In this document: positions 35,734-43,524 of the stretch, one piece after another
Numbering within the stretch: position 1 is the first letter of the stretch
Layout: every line of letters begins with the position of its first letter
Origin: Bryobacterales bacterium
GTDB lineage: Bacteria > Acidobacteriota > Terriglobia > Bryobacterales > UBA6623
Reading direction: 5' to 3'
DNA: 57,458 nucleotides
Assembly: GCA_026713545.1 (NCBI GenBank)
Contig: JAPOOG010000121.1
Location: 1-57,458, forward strand
The notes under the pieces: model-generated
What the model saw: the letters and a program-made list of their open reading frames with translations, nothing else
Databases searched by the model: none
Told to the model about the DNA's origin: nothing
Program-made: the position numbers and the translations under genes

Positions 35734-35893
35734 GCCTGTATTTCTCACCACGCGGCGAGGCGAAGTATGTGAGAGGGCCGTCAGACATTTCTTCCTGGAG
35801 CGAACCAAGTGCCCGCCAATGGTTTTCACGAATCACGAATCACGGCCTTGTTATCGCGTGCTTCGGACGTCATGTAGTGAGAAATGCAGGTCA
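35731..35893. repeat. MITE-like intergenic repeat, copy ending inside an antitoxin
   Basis: Left end TAAGCCTGTATTTCTCACCA overlaps the aminotransferase stop; right end TAGTGAGAAATGCAGGTCA runs into a truncated HigA-like gene. The interior keeps GGCGAAGTATGTGAGAGGGC, ACATTTCTTCCTGGAGCGAA and CACGGCCTTGTTATCGCGTG. Confidence 0.8.
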
Positions 35894-36072
35894 GGGCCTG
35901 CCCGATACGCAGCGCCGTATCCGCCGTGATCGACCGGCGTCCGTGGACGATCTCGTTGATGCGGCGCGGGTGGAACACCGATCGCTTTCGCCAGACGATA
36001 TTGGCTGATACCGAGCTCGTCGAGAATTTCCGCCAAGTGTTCTCCGGGATGAATCGAGTCGATCTGGTTCAT
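35894..36072 (-). pseudogene. HigA/VapI-type XRE antitoxin, frameshifted and truncated
   Basis: MNQIDSIHPGEHLAEILDEL then GISQYRLAKAIGVPP is the start of a HigA-family antitoxin. A frameshift after VPP follows, and the next frame continues RRINEIVHGRRSITADTALR to IGQAL. There the right end of the MITE-like repeat begins and the last third (usually about 25 residues) is gone. No HigB-like toxin is found beside it. Confidence 0.75.
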
Positions 36073-36119
36073 GAGTTTGCTCCCTATCGCCAACTTGACC
36101 GCTTCTTCGACTGCCGGGA

Positions 36120-37091
36120 CTAACGATCCGCTCGACGAGTGGCCCAGTACAAATCCGTTACCCATTGCGGTGGCTCGGGATCGCCTCGGAAGCTGATGTT
36201 ATTACCAATGCTCTTCATCCATCGAAACAACCAGGTTGGCCCGTGGGTTGTCACCAATGTGTCTTCGGTTGCATAGACTGGGTCCGTCATCGCTTCATCG
36301 AGCGTAATGAAGCGATACCCGCGCTCTTTCCAGTTGGTCAACATGATGTCCAAACAATCGGCGTTGATGTCGTTTGTGTGGATAAGCAGTGTCTGTGCAA
36401 CTTCCCTCCCGAATATTTCCACTGAGATGCGCTCGGCGAAATTGGTCACGGCAAGGTTGTAAGCCATGTAGGACTCGCGCAGCCGTTCTGCCAAGGCAGA
36501 ATCGCCGTTTTGCTTGGCCTGCACATACGGCACATTGAAGATGAAGTCGCTGTTTTCGATTGTGTGTTTTGCGATCCGATATCCCCGCGCGGCAAGGAAT
36601 TTTTCAATCGCTTCCTTTTTACACCTCGTGTCGCCCGTATGGTTCATCGGATGCCGAAAGTAGAGCTGATAAGGATTATGTGGCTCCATCAGGCGACGTG
36701 TGATGACTTCACCCTTTATGATCTCGTCCTGGAACTCGTCGATAGTCAGGTCGTTGAAATCCTGATGGGAATAGGTGTGGTTGCCCAATGTCACTCCGGC
36801 ATCCACCCACCGCTGCAACAAAGCGATGCGCTGATCGACCTCGCTTGTGGCATGCAACCTGGACTCGACCACGAAACCAATGGCGGGGACTTTGTGTTCT
36901 CCGAGCGAACGCAGAATCGCTTTCGTCGTCCGTTGCGCTCTTGTCAGGACCACGGTCTCAGTTGTCTTGACGAAGGGCAGGTCGTCAATCGTGACGGCCA
37001 TTGTGCGCTCGGGTATCTTTCGCTCCTGAGACGAGACCGCTCCAAACATAGCGAGTAACAAGATCCAAATCAATAGCATTCGAGTCATCAT
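36120..37091 (-). CDS. Exported polysaccharide deacetylase (NodB family)
   Basis: A 323-residue protein with a signal peptide (LLIWILLLAMFGAVSS). AVTIDDLPF provides the catalytic Asp pair and GNHTYSHQDFND the metal-binding HxxxH; LYFRHPMNHTGD follows. It would remove N-acetyl groups from an amino-sugar polymer such as peptidoglycan or chitin-like polysaccharide in the periplasm. Its base composition is clearly lower in G+C than its neighbours (many AT-ending codons), consistent with recent acquisition. Confidence 0.85.
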   Translation of the reverse strand: MMTRMLLIWILLLAMFGAVSSQERKIPERTMAVTIDDLPFVKTTETVVLTRAQRTTKAILRSLGEHKVPAIGFVVESRLHATSEVDQRIALLQRWVDAGVTLGNHTYSHQDFNDLTIDEFQDEIIKGEVITRRLMEPHNPYQLYFRHPMNHTGDTRCKKEAIEKFLAARGYRIAKHTIENSDFIFNVPYVQAKQNGDSALAERLRESYMAYNLAVTNFAERISVEIFGREVAQTLLIHTNDINADCLDIMLTNWKERGYRFITLDEAMTDPVYATEDTLVTTHGPTWLFRWMKSIGNNISFRGDPEPPQWVTDLYWATRRADR

Positions 37092-37100
37092 GCCTTGGGC

Positions 37101-37441
37101 TTAGCCTGGATTTTTCAGTGAGCTGTGGAAGGGCGCTATCTCCCAGCGGGTTTGAACCCCGCCCGGGAACTGTCGCTCCAGCTGGCCTGCATTTCTTACC
37201 ACGCGGCGAGGCGAAGTGCGTGAGAGCACCGTCAGGACGAGGCGCGAGCCGCTGGGCGTCGGCAACACGGCCTGTATGGTTCTTCATGAATCACGGCTTT
37301 TTGGGTTTCACGAGACACGAAACACGACCTTTACGGTTCACCGGCCGTCAGACATTTCTTCCTGGAGCAAACCAGGCCCGCGTCAATGGTTTTCACGAAT
37401 CACGAGACACGAGACACGAGACACGAATCACGGCCTTTTGT
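37101..37441. repeat. MITE-like repeats, two adjoining partial copies with microrepeats
   Basis: TTAGCCTGGATTTTTCAGTG at 37101 is one left end. GGCCTGCATTTCTTACCACG at 37184 is another, continuing with GCGAGGCGAAGTGCGTGAGA and GACGAGGCGCGAGCCGCTGG. The block ends in CACGAATCACGAGACACGAG with the octamer ACGAGACA in several tandem copies, then CACGGCCTTTTG. It fills the 393 bp between the deacetylase and the tRNA; nothing coding is seen. Confidence 0.7.
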
Positions 37442-37484
37442 TGACGTTGCGCAAAGCGCTGACGAGAATAAGGCATACCCCAAG

Positions 37485-37561
37485 GCGCCCGTAGCTCAGC
37501 TGGATAGAGTGTCTGCCTCCGGAGCAGAAGGCCGCAGGTTCGAGTCCTGCCGGGCGCGCCA
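37485..37561 (+). tRNA. tRNA-Arg (anticodon CCG)
   Basis: A 77-nt cloverleaf: acceptor arms GCGCCCG and CGGGCGC, discriminator G and an encoded CCA, D-arm GTAGCTCAGCTGGATAGAG, anticodon stem TCTGC/GCAGA closing the loop CTCCGGA, and T-loop GGTTCGAGTCC. The anticodon CCG reads CGG. Its 3' end is duplicated 524 bp downstream. Confidence 0.95.
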
Positions 37562-37568
37562 TTCACCC
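37549..37568. repeat. Putative attL: tRNA 3' end and flank
   Basis: GCCGGGCGCGCCATTCACCC, the last 13 bases of the tRNA plus seven flanking bases, recurs exactly at 38073-38092. A direct repeat of a tRNA 3' end is the classical footprint of tRNA-targeted integration. Confidence 0.7.
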
Positions 37569-37637
37569 CTTTTGTTTTCTGCGCCCGTCTGCCTTTCCTC
37601 TTATTTTTGAGGACGGCATCGTGAAGCAGCCGCGCCG

Positions 37638-37877
37638 TCAGGTTTCACGACCTTCGACCTTGCCGAGCGCATCGTCGAGTTGGTCGAGGACGGCGAGCCC
37701 TGCTTTCACCGACCCGCGGGCTGCCATTGCGCGAAACCTCGCCTCGGTGTCGTGCTGGGTCACCGCGATGGTCGAGAGTTCCTCCATCAGCTTGTTCAGG
37801 CTGACACCGCGGCTCCGGGCGAGTTCCTTCAATCGATGGTGGGTGTCTTTGGGTAGACGGATGGTCAGCGTCGACAT
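37638..37877 (-). CDS. CopG/HicB-type antitoxin
   Basis: A 79-residue protein: STLTIRLPKDTHHRLKELAR then GVSLNKLMEELSTIAVTQH is a ribbon-helix-helix DNA-binding fold, with a helical C-terminal tail. A strong GGAGG lies upstream of the ATG. It follows a PIN-domain fragment by three bases, so it is probably the partner antitoxin. Both lie inside the putative tRNA-Arg islet. Confidence 0.75.
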   Translation of the reverse strand: MSTLTIRLPKDTHHRLKELARSRGVSLNKLMEELSTIAVTQHDTEARFRAMAARGSVKAGLAVLDQLDDALGKVEGRET

Positions 37878-37880
37878 CTG

Positions 37881-38090
37881 TTATTCCTCCGGGATCAGTT
37901 CACCGGGTGTCACGACGCGCGTCTCCGGAAAGTGCAGCTCCCTGCGCTCGAAGTCTCGCCGATTGTGGGTGACGATCGCTTGAGCGCCGCCGGCCACGGC
38001 CAGCTCGAGCACGTGGTTGTCGGCCTCGTCGGGTAGATTCGGTCGCCAGAGATAATACACACGCACATAACGGCCGGGCGCGCCATTCAC
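37881..38090 (-). pseudogene. PIN-family toxin, N-terminally truncated
   Basis: RVYYLWRPNLPDEADNHVLE LAVAG then AIVTHNRRDF and ELHFPETRVVTPGELI form the C-terminal half of a PIN-domain RNase (the DEAD.H.....A and the T.N..DF motifs). The first half with the initial catalytic Asp is absent. The apparent MNGAPG start is read from the 20-bp attR-like repeat. The toxin was cut at the islet boundary and is presumably inactive. Confidence 0.75.
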
Positions 38091-38092
38091 CC
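38073..38092. repeat. Putative attR
   Basis: Exact second copy of the 20-bp tRNA-Arg 3' end sequence, located where the PIN gene is truncated. No integrase remains between the copies. Confidence 0.7.
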
Positions 38093-38111
38093 ATCTGCAG
38101 TACAGTGCGCT

Positions 38112-40352
38112 TCAATACCGGCGGATCCGGGAGATCCGGATTTCGCCGATCTGCCCGAAGAAGTTCCCCGGTCCCAACCAGTTGAATTTGCCCCCGTAGC
38201 GGGCGCGGCCGGCCAGTCGGCTGCCCACCGAGAACTGGGCGATGTGGCGGCGATTGTTGACCAGCCTGCGTCCGTCCGGGCTTTTCATTTCCCAGATCAG
38301 TGTGCCGTCGAGGAAGAGTTGGTGCAGGTCTTCCTCATGGGAGTACTGCCAGGCGACGTGGTGCCAGGCGGTGTCGTGGATCCCCACCCATTCGGGGTCC
38401 GCCGCGATGCCCGCCGGACGGCTGTAGGGGTGCAGGTCTTTCAGGGCCTGCTCCGGTTCCGCTCCCAGGAAGTGCACGCCCGGAGCCATGCTGCCGTCGG
38501 GTGAGCCTCGGTCGGACAGGTACAGTTCCCAAACGCCTCTCTCCGTGTTGTCGTAGGTGCCGCAGACGTGCCCGTAGTGGAATTCCTGCCCGTACTTGTT
38601 GATCGGGCCGCCCGGACGCACCCACGCTTCCACCGTCCATTCCTTCTCGATGGTCTTCAGGTCCACCTTGTCGTTCCACTGGGGTCCGATGAACCCCCCT
38701 TCCCCGCCGCCGATGAAATGGGGATACCTCCCCCATCCAGGGGTCTCCACTCGCGTGTCGCCTTTGCTGTTGACCCAGGTCAGAGTCAGTTCCGAATCGC
38801 CCATGACGTCCGGAATGAACCTTCCGCTGGGGCCTTGCCAGTCCCACAAGGCCACGGTGTGCTTGTCGGGGCCCAGCCGGCGGAGCCCTTCATCGACGAC
38901 CTTCAACCGGAATGCGCGCGAGGCCCTCTGTCCCGCGGCATCGGTGGCCTCGAGCTGAATCCGTTGCAGCTCCGGAGTAGTGGCCGTGCCGCTGAGTTCC
39001 CCGTTCTCGCGGTTCAGTGAGATCCCCGCCGGCAACGTTCCCTGCGTCGTCCGCCAACGCACCGGCGCCACCATATGGCGGGTTTTGAGAACCTCTCGAT
39101 ACGGGCTTCCCCGGAAGGCCAGAGGGAGCGAAGACGTGGCCACTTCGCCTTCCGGTACGGTCAGGGCGAAGGTGTGCTCGTCGCTGTGGCCGGCGTCATC
39201 CGTCGCTCGCAGGGTGAACGCCCGTTCCTGGGCCGGTTCGGTCGGAGTGCCTTCGATCGTTCCTTGCCGCCCCTCAAAGCGAAGTCCATCCGGCAACTCT
39301 CCGGCCAGCTCCCAGCGAACGGCCCCCTCGGCCGCATCGGTCGAGAACCTCACCTCATAAGGGGCATGCAGTCCGGCTTCGGGAAGCAGCCGTTCCACGA
39401 CCGTCAGTTCCTCGGCGGCCGGGTAGCGCATCACGCTCGAGATGCGAAGTTCATCGATCTCCCCTTCGAAGTCGTACGTCTTGATGTGGTAGGGAGGCTC
39501 GCGTGAATTGAGGATCCCCCCGACCACGAAGGGAAGATCGTTCCGCTCGGCGTCGTTCTTCCCCCGCCGCGGCGGCGTGCCCTTCCAGATCAGCTTCCCG
39601 TCCAGGAAGAAATAGTGCGTCTGGTCTTCGTAGCGGAACTGCCAGGCCACGTGGTGCCATTCCTCATCCTGAATCGCGGCCTCATGCATGACGGTTCCGT
39701 AATCGGCTCTTCTTCGTCCCGGGTAGACCAGGACGTCGCTGTCCGGCGCGCGCTTCTGCGATCCGGTAAACCGCGACGCCGGCAGCAGACCCGGCTTCAC
39801 CGGCCATATCTCCAGCCAGGAGTGCAAGCTGAAGTCCCAGCCGCCTCGCACCCCATGGATCAAGCCGAATCCTTCGTCGTCGGTGCCGCAGATTTTCGCG
39901 AAGGGGCCTGCGGTTCCTGAACCGCGCGGGCGGTAGGTGGCGGGGTGATCCAGTTGGATACCGCTGAGGGCGAATCCCCGGTAACGCACCCAGGCTTCCA
40001 CCGTCCACGCTCGCTCGCAGGTGCGCAGCTCCAGTTTGTCGTTGTTGACCGGGCCGATCAACAGGTTGGCGTCGTCCTCCCGCACTTCGAACCGGGCCGT
40101 GGAGCCGAAGCCCGGGCGTTCCCCCCACAGGAAATCTTTATGGGCTCTCAGGGTCAGGGCGGGATCGCCCATGGCGTCCCGCGTCTGGGCGCCCTGCCCC
40201 TCGTCGAAGTGATACAGCGCCACGGTGTGCTCATCCGGGCGAAAGGGCTCGCGCAGCGAAGCCGGCAAGGGGTCCGCCGCATGGGACCGGACGGCCCAGA
40301 CTCCCATCATCACCAGCACCGTCCAACCAGCCGATCTCAGGAGATTCTTCAA
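38112..40352 (-). CDS. Secreted protein with two LamG domains and two Ig-like (He_PIG) modules
   Basis: A 746-residue exported protein. Two concanavalin/LamG lectin-like domains (first: HTVALYHFDEGQGAQTRDAM, WHHVAWQFRYEDQTHYFFLDG; last: HTVALWDWQGPSGRF, WHHVAWQYSHEEDLHQLFLDG) flank two putative-Ig modules (LPDGLRFEGRQGTIEGTPTE and LPAGISLNRENGELSGTATT). It should bind or scaffold carbohydrates outside the cell. I start at TTG 40352, which gives KNLLRSAGWTVLVMMGVW as a signal peptide. ATG 40394 is possible but has no ribosome binding site. It lies just downstream of the islet's attR-like repeat. Confidence 0.85.
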   Translation of the reverse strand: MKNLLRSAGWTVLVMMGVWAVRSHAADPLPASLREPFRPDEHTVALYHFDEGQGAQTRDAMGDPALTLRAHKDFLWGERPGFGSTARFEVREDDANLLIGPVNNDKLELRTCERAWTVEAWVRYRGFALSGIQLDHPATYRPRGSGTAGPFAKICGTDDEGFGLIHGVRGGWDFSLHSWLEIWPVKPGLLPASRFTGSQKRAPDSDVLVYPGRRRADYGTVMHEAAIQDEEWHHVAWQFRYEDQTHYFFLDGKLIWKGTPPRRGKNDAERNDLPFVVGGILNSREPPYHIKTYDFEGEIDELRISSVMRYPAAEELTVVERLLPEAGLHAPYEVRFSTDAAEGAVRWELAGELPDGLRFEGRQGTIEGTPTEPAQERAFTLRATDDAGHSDEHTFALTVPEGEVATSSLPLAFRGSPYREVLKTRHMVAPVRWRTTQGTLPAGISLNRENGELSGTATTPELQRIQLEATDAAGQRASRAFRLKVVDEGLRRLGPDKHTVALWDWQGPSGRFIPDVMGDSELTLTWVNSKGDTRVETPGWGRYPHFIGGGEGGFIGPQWNDKVDLKTIEKEWTVEAWVRPGGPINKYGQEFHYGHVCGTYDNTERGVWELYLSDRGSPDGSMAPGVHFLGAEPEQALKDLHPYSRPAGIAADPEWVGIHDTAWHHVAWQYSHEEDLHQLFLDGTLIWEMKSPDGRRLVNNRRHIAQFSVGSRLAGRARYGGKFNWLGPGNFFGQIGEIRISRIRRY

Positions 40353-40514
40353 TGTCCGCCTGCCTTCTGCCTTTCTCCAAGCCGGAAACCGCATCCAAAG
40401 AGGGGCAATGCGGATGTCAAGTACAAGAGTCTGACGTTCCGAAACGAATCCGCCCCAGTATACAGAACGGCGCTTGGCGGCCCGTGACAAAAGTCACGTG
40501 GCAGGCGCGCTATC

Positions 40515-40620
40515 CTGGGAGCGCGGGCATCCTGCCCGCATCTGAAGCGGCCACGCGTTGCGCAATCGGCCGAGGGCGCGTAACGCCGCCCGTGCGACTT
40601 CCACGACAGGCTGTCTGATA
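40515..40620. repeat. Intergenic repeat with GCGCGGGC hairpin and GCGCGTAACGCCGCC core
   Basis: CTGGGAGCGCGGGCATCCTG with GCCCGCA is shared with copies at 42571 and 43237. The right half CTGAAGCGGCC to GGCTG closely repeats 14921-14993, the segment that interrupts the Mrr-like gene. Confidence 0.6.
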
Positions 40621-40655
40621 GGGTGTGACCTGTCAAGTCCTGGCACGGCAACTCC

Positions 40656-40790
40656 GTTAGCCTGTATTTCACGCCGCGTGGCGAGGCGAAGAGCGTGAGA
40701 GGGCCGTCAGGACGAGCGGAGCATACACGAATCACGGCCTTTTCTGTTTTTCACTAACAACTAACAACTGACAACTAACCACTGCCTTTC
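40656..40790. repeat. MITE-like intergenic repeat, partial copy
   Basis: GTTAGCCTGTATTTCACGCC, then GCGAGGCGAAGAGCGTGAGA with GGCCGTCAGGACGAGC, then CACGAATCACGGCCTTTTCTG. A short AACTAAC/AACTGAC tandem tract (40748-40786) leads into coaE. There is no inner third or right terminus. Confidence 0.65.
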
Positions 40791-40808
40791 CCGGGTTATC
40801 ATCAACCG

Positions 40809-41411
40809 ATGCTCAAAGTGGGCTTGACGGGCGGCTTGGCGACGGGCAAGAGCTACGTGTCGGCTCGTTTGGCGGAGTTGGGCTGCCATGTCATCCAGGC
40901 GGATACGCTCGGTCACGAGGTCCTGCGCCGGGGCACTGAAGCCTACGACGGTGTCGTCTCCGAGTTTGGCGAGGGGGTTCTCGGCGCCGGGGGCGAAATC
41001 GATCGCAAGTTGCTGGGGGCGGTGGTCTTCCCGGATGACGCGAAGCTGGCGAGGTTGAACTCGCTCGTCCACCCGCACGTCTTCAGGCGGCAGCAGGCTT
41101 TTTACGAGGCTCTCGAGCGGGACGATCCGCACGGAATCGGGGTGGTCGAGGCGGCTATCATGATTGAGAGCGGCAGTTACAAGCGCTACGACCGGCTGAT
41201 CGTCACGGTTTGCCCGCCGGAAATGCAGGTGCGGCGATTCATCGAGCGCGGCGGGACGGAGCAGGCAGCCCGCGACCGCTTGGCGCGCCAACTGTCGATC
41301 GAGAAGAAACGCGCTTTCGCCGATTTCATCATCGACACCTCGGGCGGCTTTGCTGAAACCGACGCCCAAGTCCGCGATGTATACGAACGGTTGAAACGGG
41401 AAGCGTCATGA
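40809..41411 (+). CDS. coaE: Dephospho-CoA kinase
   Basis: Last step of coenzyme A synthesis. The 200-residue protein has the P-loop GLTGGLATGKS at the N-terminus, VIQADTLGHEVL and LNSLVHPHVF in the substrate lid, and DRLIVTVCPPEMQVRRFIER in the C-terminal half. Length is normal. It overlaps the HtrA gene by four bases (ATGA), so the two are co-translated. Confidence 0.93.
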   Translation: MLKVGLTGGLATGKSYVSARLAELGCHVIQADTLGHEVLRRGTEAYDGVVSEFGEGVLGAGGEIDRKLLGAVVFPDDAKLARLNSLVHPHVFRRQQAFYEALERDDPHGIGVVEAAIMIESGSYKRYDRLIVTVCPPEMQVRRFIERGGTEQAARDRLARQLSIEKKRAFADFIIDTSGGFAETDAQVRDVYERLKREAS

Positions 41412-42562
41412 GACGGCAGATCGGATGGAGACCTTTCTGGCTCGCCGCCCTGATGTCGGCGGCCTTCGTGTTGTGGACGACTTCGCCGCGTTGGCTGGCC
41501 CCTGAGGCGCCGCTGCTTCCACCGGCCGATCCGTTCTGGACCGAAGCCCAATCCAGCGGCTTGACCCAGGAAGAACTGGCGGATATCGACATCTACAACC
41601 GGGCGGCCAGCGCCACCGTGAACGTCACCAGCACGGTGCTGCGCCAGAACTGGTTCTTCGATGTGTATCCCTCGAGTGAGTCGGGTTCGGGTTTCCTGAT
41701 CGATGACCAGGGCCGGATCCTGACGAACCATCACGTCATCAAGGGCGGGTCGAAGATCCGGGTCACCCTTCTGCATGACGAAGCGAGTTATGACGCCGAG
41801 CTCCTCGCCTTCGACGAGGCGAGCGATCTGGCGCTGATTCGCATCGAGCCCGATAAGGAGATTCCGTACCTGACGATCGGTGATTCCGAGAACCTCAAGG
41901 TGGGCCAGAAGGTGTTGGCGATCGGCAACCCGTTCGGGCTCGAAGGCACCTTGACGACGGGCGTGATCAGCTCGCTGGGGCGTACGATTCGAGACAACGA
42001 CTCCCTGCTCGAGGACATGATTCAGACCGACGCGGCAATCAATCCGGGCAACAGCGGAGGCCCGCTGCTCGACAGCAGCGGCCATGTGATCGGTGTGAAC
42101 ACCGCGATCTACGGCCCCGGAGGCAATATCGGAATCGGATTCGCGATGCCGATCAGCCGCGTCAAGCCGCTGTTGCAGTTCGTCTTGTCCGACGGTTCGT
42201 CGCGGCCCGCCGAGCCATTGGGGCTTCGTTCGCTCTATCTGCCCACTCGCCTTTCCAACGCTCTCGAGCTGGCCGATCAGCCGGGCTTCCTGATCGTCGA
42301 CGTGAACCGCGGTTCGGCCGCTGCGGAAGCCGGACTGCGCGGGGCCGACCGCGAGGTGATCGTGTCGAACTACCGCATTCCCGTCGGCGGGGATCTGATC
42401 GTTGCCGTGGATGGGCGCCGCGTGACCCATCGGCGCGTCATGTCGCAGGCGCTCTCGCTCAAGGCGGGAGGCGATACGGTCAAGCTGACGATCGTTCGCG
42501 AGGGCCGCGAGATGGACGTGACCATGAAGCTGCGGGCCCGCTCGCGAGGCATCCGTTTGTAG
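41408..42562 (+). CDS. HtrA/DegP-type serine protease
   Basis: A 384-residue envelope protease with one N-terminal membrane anchor (FWLAALMSAAFVLW). The trypsin-like domain carries His109 in ILTNHHVIKG, Asp140 in ASDLALI and Ser216 in NPGNSGGPLL. One PDZ domain follows at about 275-375 (GFLIVDVNRGSAAAEAGL, GDLIVAVDGRRV). A single PDZ and an anchor suggest a DegS-like architecture. It shares an ATGA junction with coaE. Confidence 0.92.
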   Translation: MRRQIGWRPFWLAALMSAAFVLWTTSPRWLAPEAPLLPPADPFWTEAQSSGLTQEELADIDIYNRAASATVNVTSTVLRQNWFFDVYPSSESGSGFLIDDQGRILTNHHVIKGGSKIRVTLLHDEASYDAELLAFDEASDLALIRIEPDKEIPYLTIGDSENLKVGQKVLAIGNPFGLEGTLTTGVISSLGRTIRDNDSLLEDMIQTDAAINPGNSGGPLLDSSGHVIGVNTAIYGPGGNIGIGFAMPISRVKPLLQFVLSDGSSRPAEPLGLRSLYLPTRLSNALELADQPGFLIVDVNRGSAAAEAGLRGADREVIVSNYRIPVGGDLIVAVDGRRVTHRRVMSQALSLKAGGDTVKLTIVREGREMDVTMKLRARSRGIRL

Positions 42563-42570
42563 CCGCCGCC

Positions 42571-42598
42571 CTGGGAGCGCGGGCTGCGAAGAAAAAAC
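42571..42598. repeat. CTGGGAGCGCGGGCTGCGAA repeat, copy 1
   Basis: The 28-bp word CTGGGAGCGCGGGCTGCGAA plus GAAAAAAC recurs at 43237 with one base change. It flanks the coiled-coil protein gene on the left. Confidence 0.6.
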
Positions 42599-42669
42599 TG
42601 ACCTGAACCATCCTCCTGATCAAGCGGCGTTGACGCCGGTACGGCTGTTTCCCGTTTGTATGGTCCACG

Positions 42670-42700
42670 AGCGGGCGAAGGAAAAACCTGCCCGCATCAT
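42670..42700. repeat. Related repeat end GCGAAGGAAAAACCTGCCCGC
   Basis: GAGCGGGCGAAGGAAAAACC then TGCCCGCATCAT matches the right half of the copy at 43237-43277. Confidence 0.55.
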
Positions 42701-42732
42701 CCGATCACCTCCGCGCCCGCGGGGCGTTTTCC

Positions 42733-43044
42733 TCACGGGAAGAAGGCGATCTTGACGAGCAGCGCGAGGATAACCGGTCCATACGCGAACTTGAGAACCG
42801 CCATATCGCGCTCCAACTTCCCGAACCGCTCGCCCATATCGCGCTCCAACTTCCCGATCCGCTCGCCCAACTCATGCTTCACCTGCTCGATGCGCTCGCC
42901 CAGTTCGTCCCGGAGTTCCCTCAAGTCCTCCTTCGTTGCAATCTCGCCGCCAACCGGAATCGCGCCCGCCGCCGCTTTGGCCTTCTGTTCGGAAGTTCCG
43001 GCTTCGATCAGCGCATCGTAAACCTCAGCGACCATCAGGCTCAT
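42733..43044 (-). CDS. Coiled-coil membrane-anchored protein (DUF1640-like)
   Basis: A 103-residue protein with an N-terminal helical module (MVAEVYDALIEAGTSEQKAKAAAGAI), a central coiled coil of near-identical heptad units (RELRDELGERIEQVKHELGE, RIGKLERDMGERFGKLERDM) and one C-terminal transmembrane helix (FAYGPVILALLVKIAFF). The layout is that of bacterial CCDC90/DUF1640-like proteins. The role is unknown. Repeat copies flank it on both sides. Confidence 0.75.
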   Translation of the reverse strand: MSLMVAEVYDALIEAGTSEQKAKAAAGAIPVGGEIATKEDLRELRDELGERIEQVKHELGERIGKLERDMGERFGKLERDMAVLKFAYGPVILALLVKIAFFP

Positions 43045-43524
43045 CGCTCTCCCTCCTCACTTGAGCGTCCGACGGCGGCCTCCCTCGACGCGGGGCGAAA
43101 CTTGGTTGGCGTCCACGTTTTTACGGACTGCTCAAACGGAGGCCGCTTGGACTCACGTGGATCCGTTGGCGTCGGTCGATCGTGGTTTCTCGTCCCGCCC
43201 GGATTCCCAATCAGGATGCTACCACAAGCCGTCGTCCTGGGAGCGCGGGCTGCGAAGGAAAAACTTGCCCGCATCATCGCCAGGCTTTACCTGCGAACCG
43301 GGCGCCGCCTCCACACCCTCCACCATGCGCGCCTGCGCGAACCGCAAGGGGCTTTGGTGCGATTCGCTCCCCCAGGCGTGGACGGAGGTTGTGGTTGTGC
43401 GCGCCGCGCCGGCCGTATCCGGCGGTCAATGGTCCGCGATAATGATCGGGGCGCGGTGAAACGGGTCGCGAGAACCCGGACGTTGAACGCAAAAGCGTTC
43501 GTACTGAAAGCTGGAGGTGAGATC
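43045..43524. other. Intergenic stretch with one repeat copy
   Basis: About 480 bp between the coiled-coil gene and the thiolase. The only recognisable element is the repeat copy at 43237-43277. The plus frame is open but its composition does not look like the thiolase's and no family matches. Confidence 0.4.
43237..43277. repeat. CTGGGAGCGCGGGCTGCGAA repeat, copy 2
   Basis: CTGGGAGCGCGGGCTGCGAA then GGAAAAACTTGCCCGCATCATC: the fullest copy, with GCGGGC and GCCCGC able to pair as a hairpin. Confidence 0.6.

Noticed and set aside
34288-35829. Large upstream extension of the PfkB kinase frame
   Set aside because: It is antisense to a fully conserved class III aminotransferase, so the kinase starts at GTG 34287.
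37380-37435. Tandem CACGAGACA-type repeats as a CRISPR array
   Set aside because: The units are 7-9 bp, without spacers or cas genes; they belong to the MITE-like repeat.
42874-43524. Long N-terminal extension of the thiolase
   Set aside because: It lies over the coiled-coil gene and a repeat. The strong ribosome binding site and the thiolase fold start at 43525.
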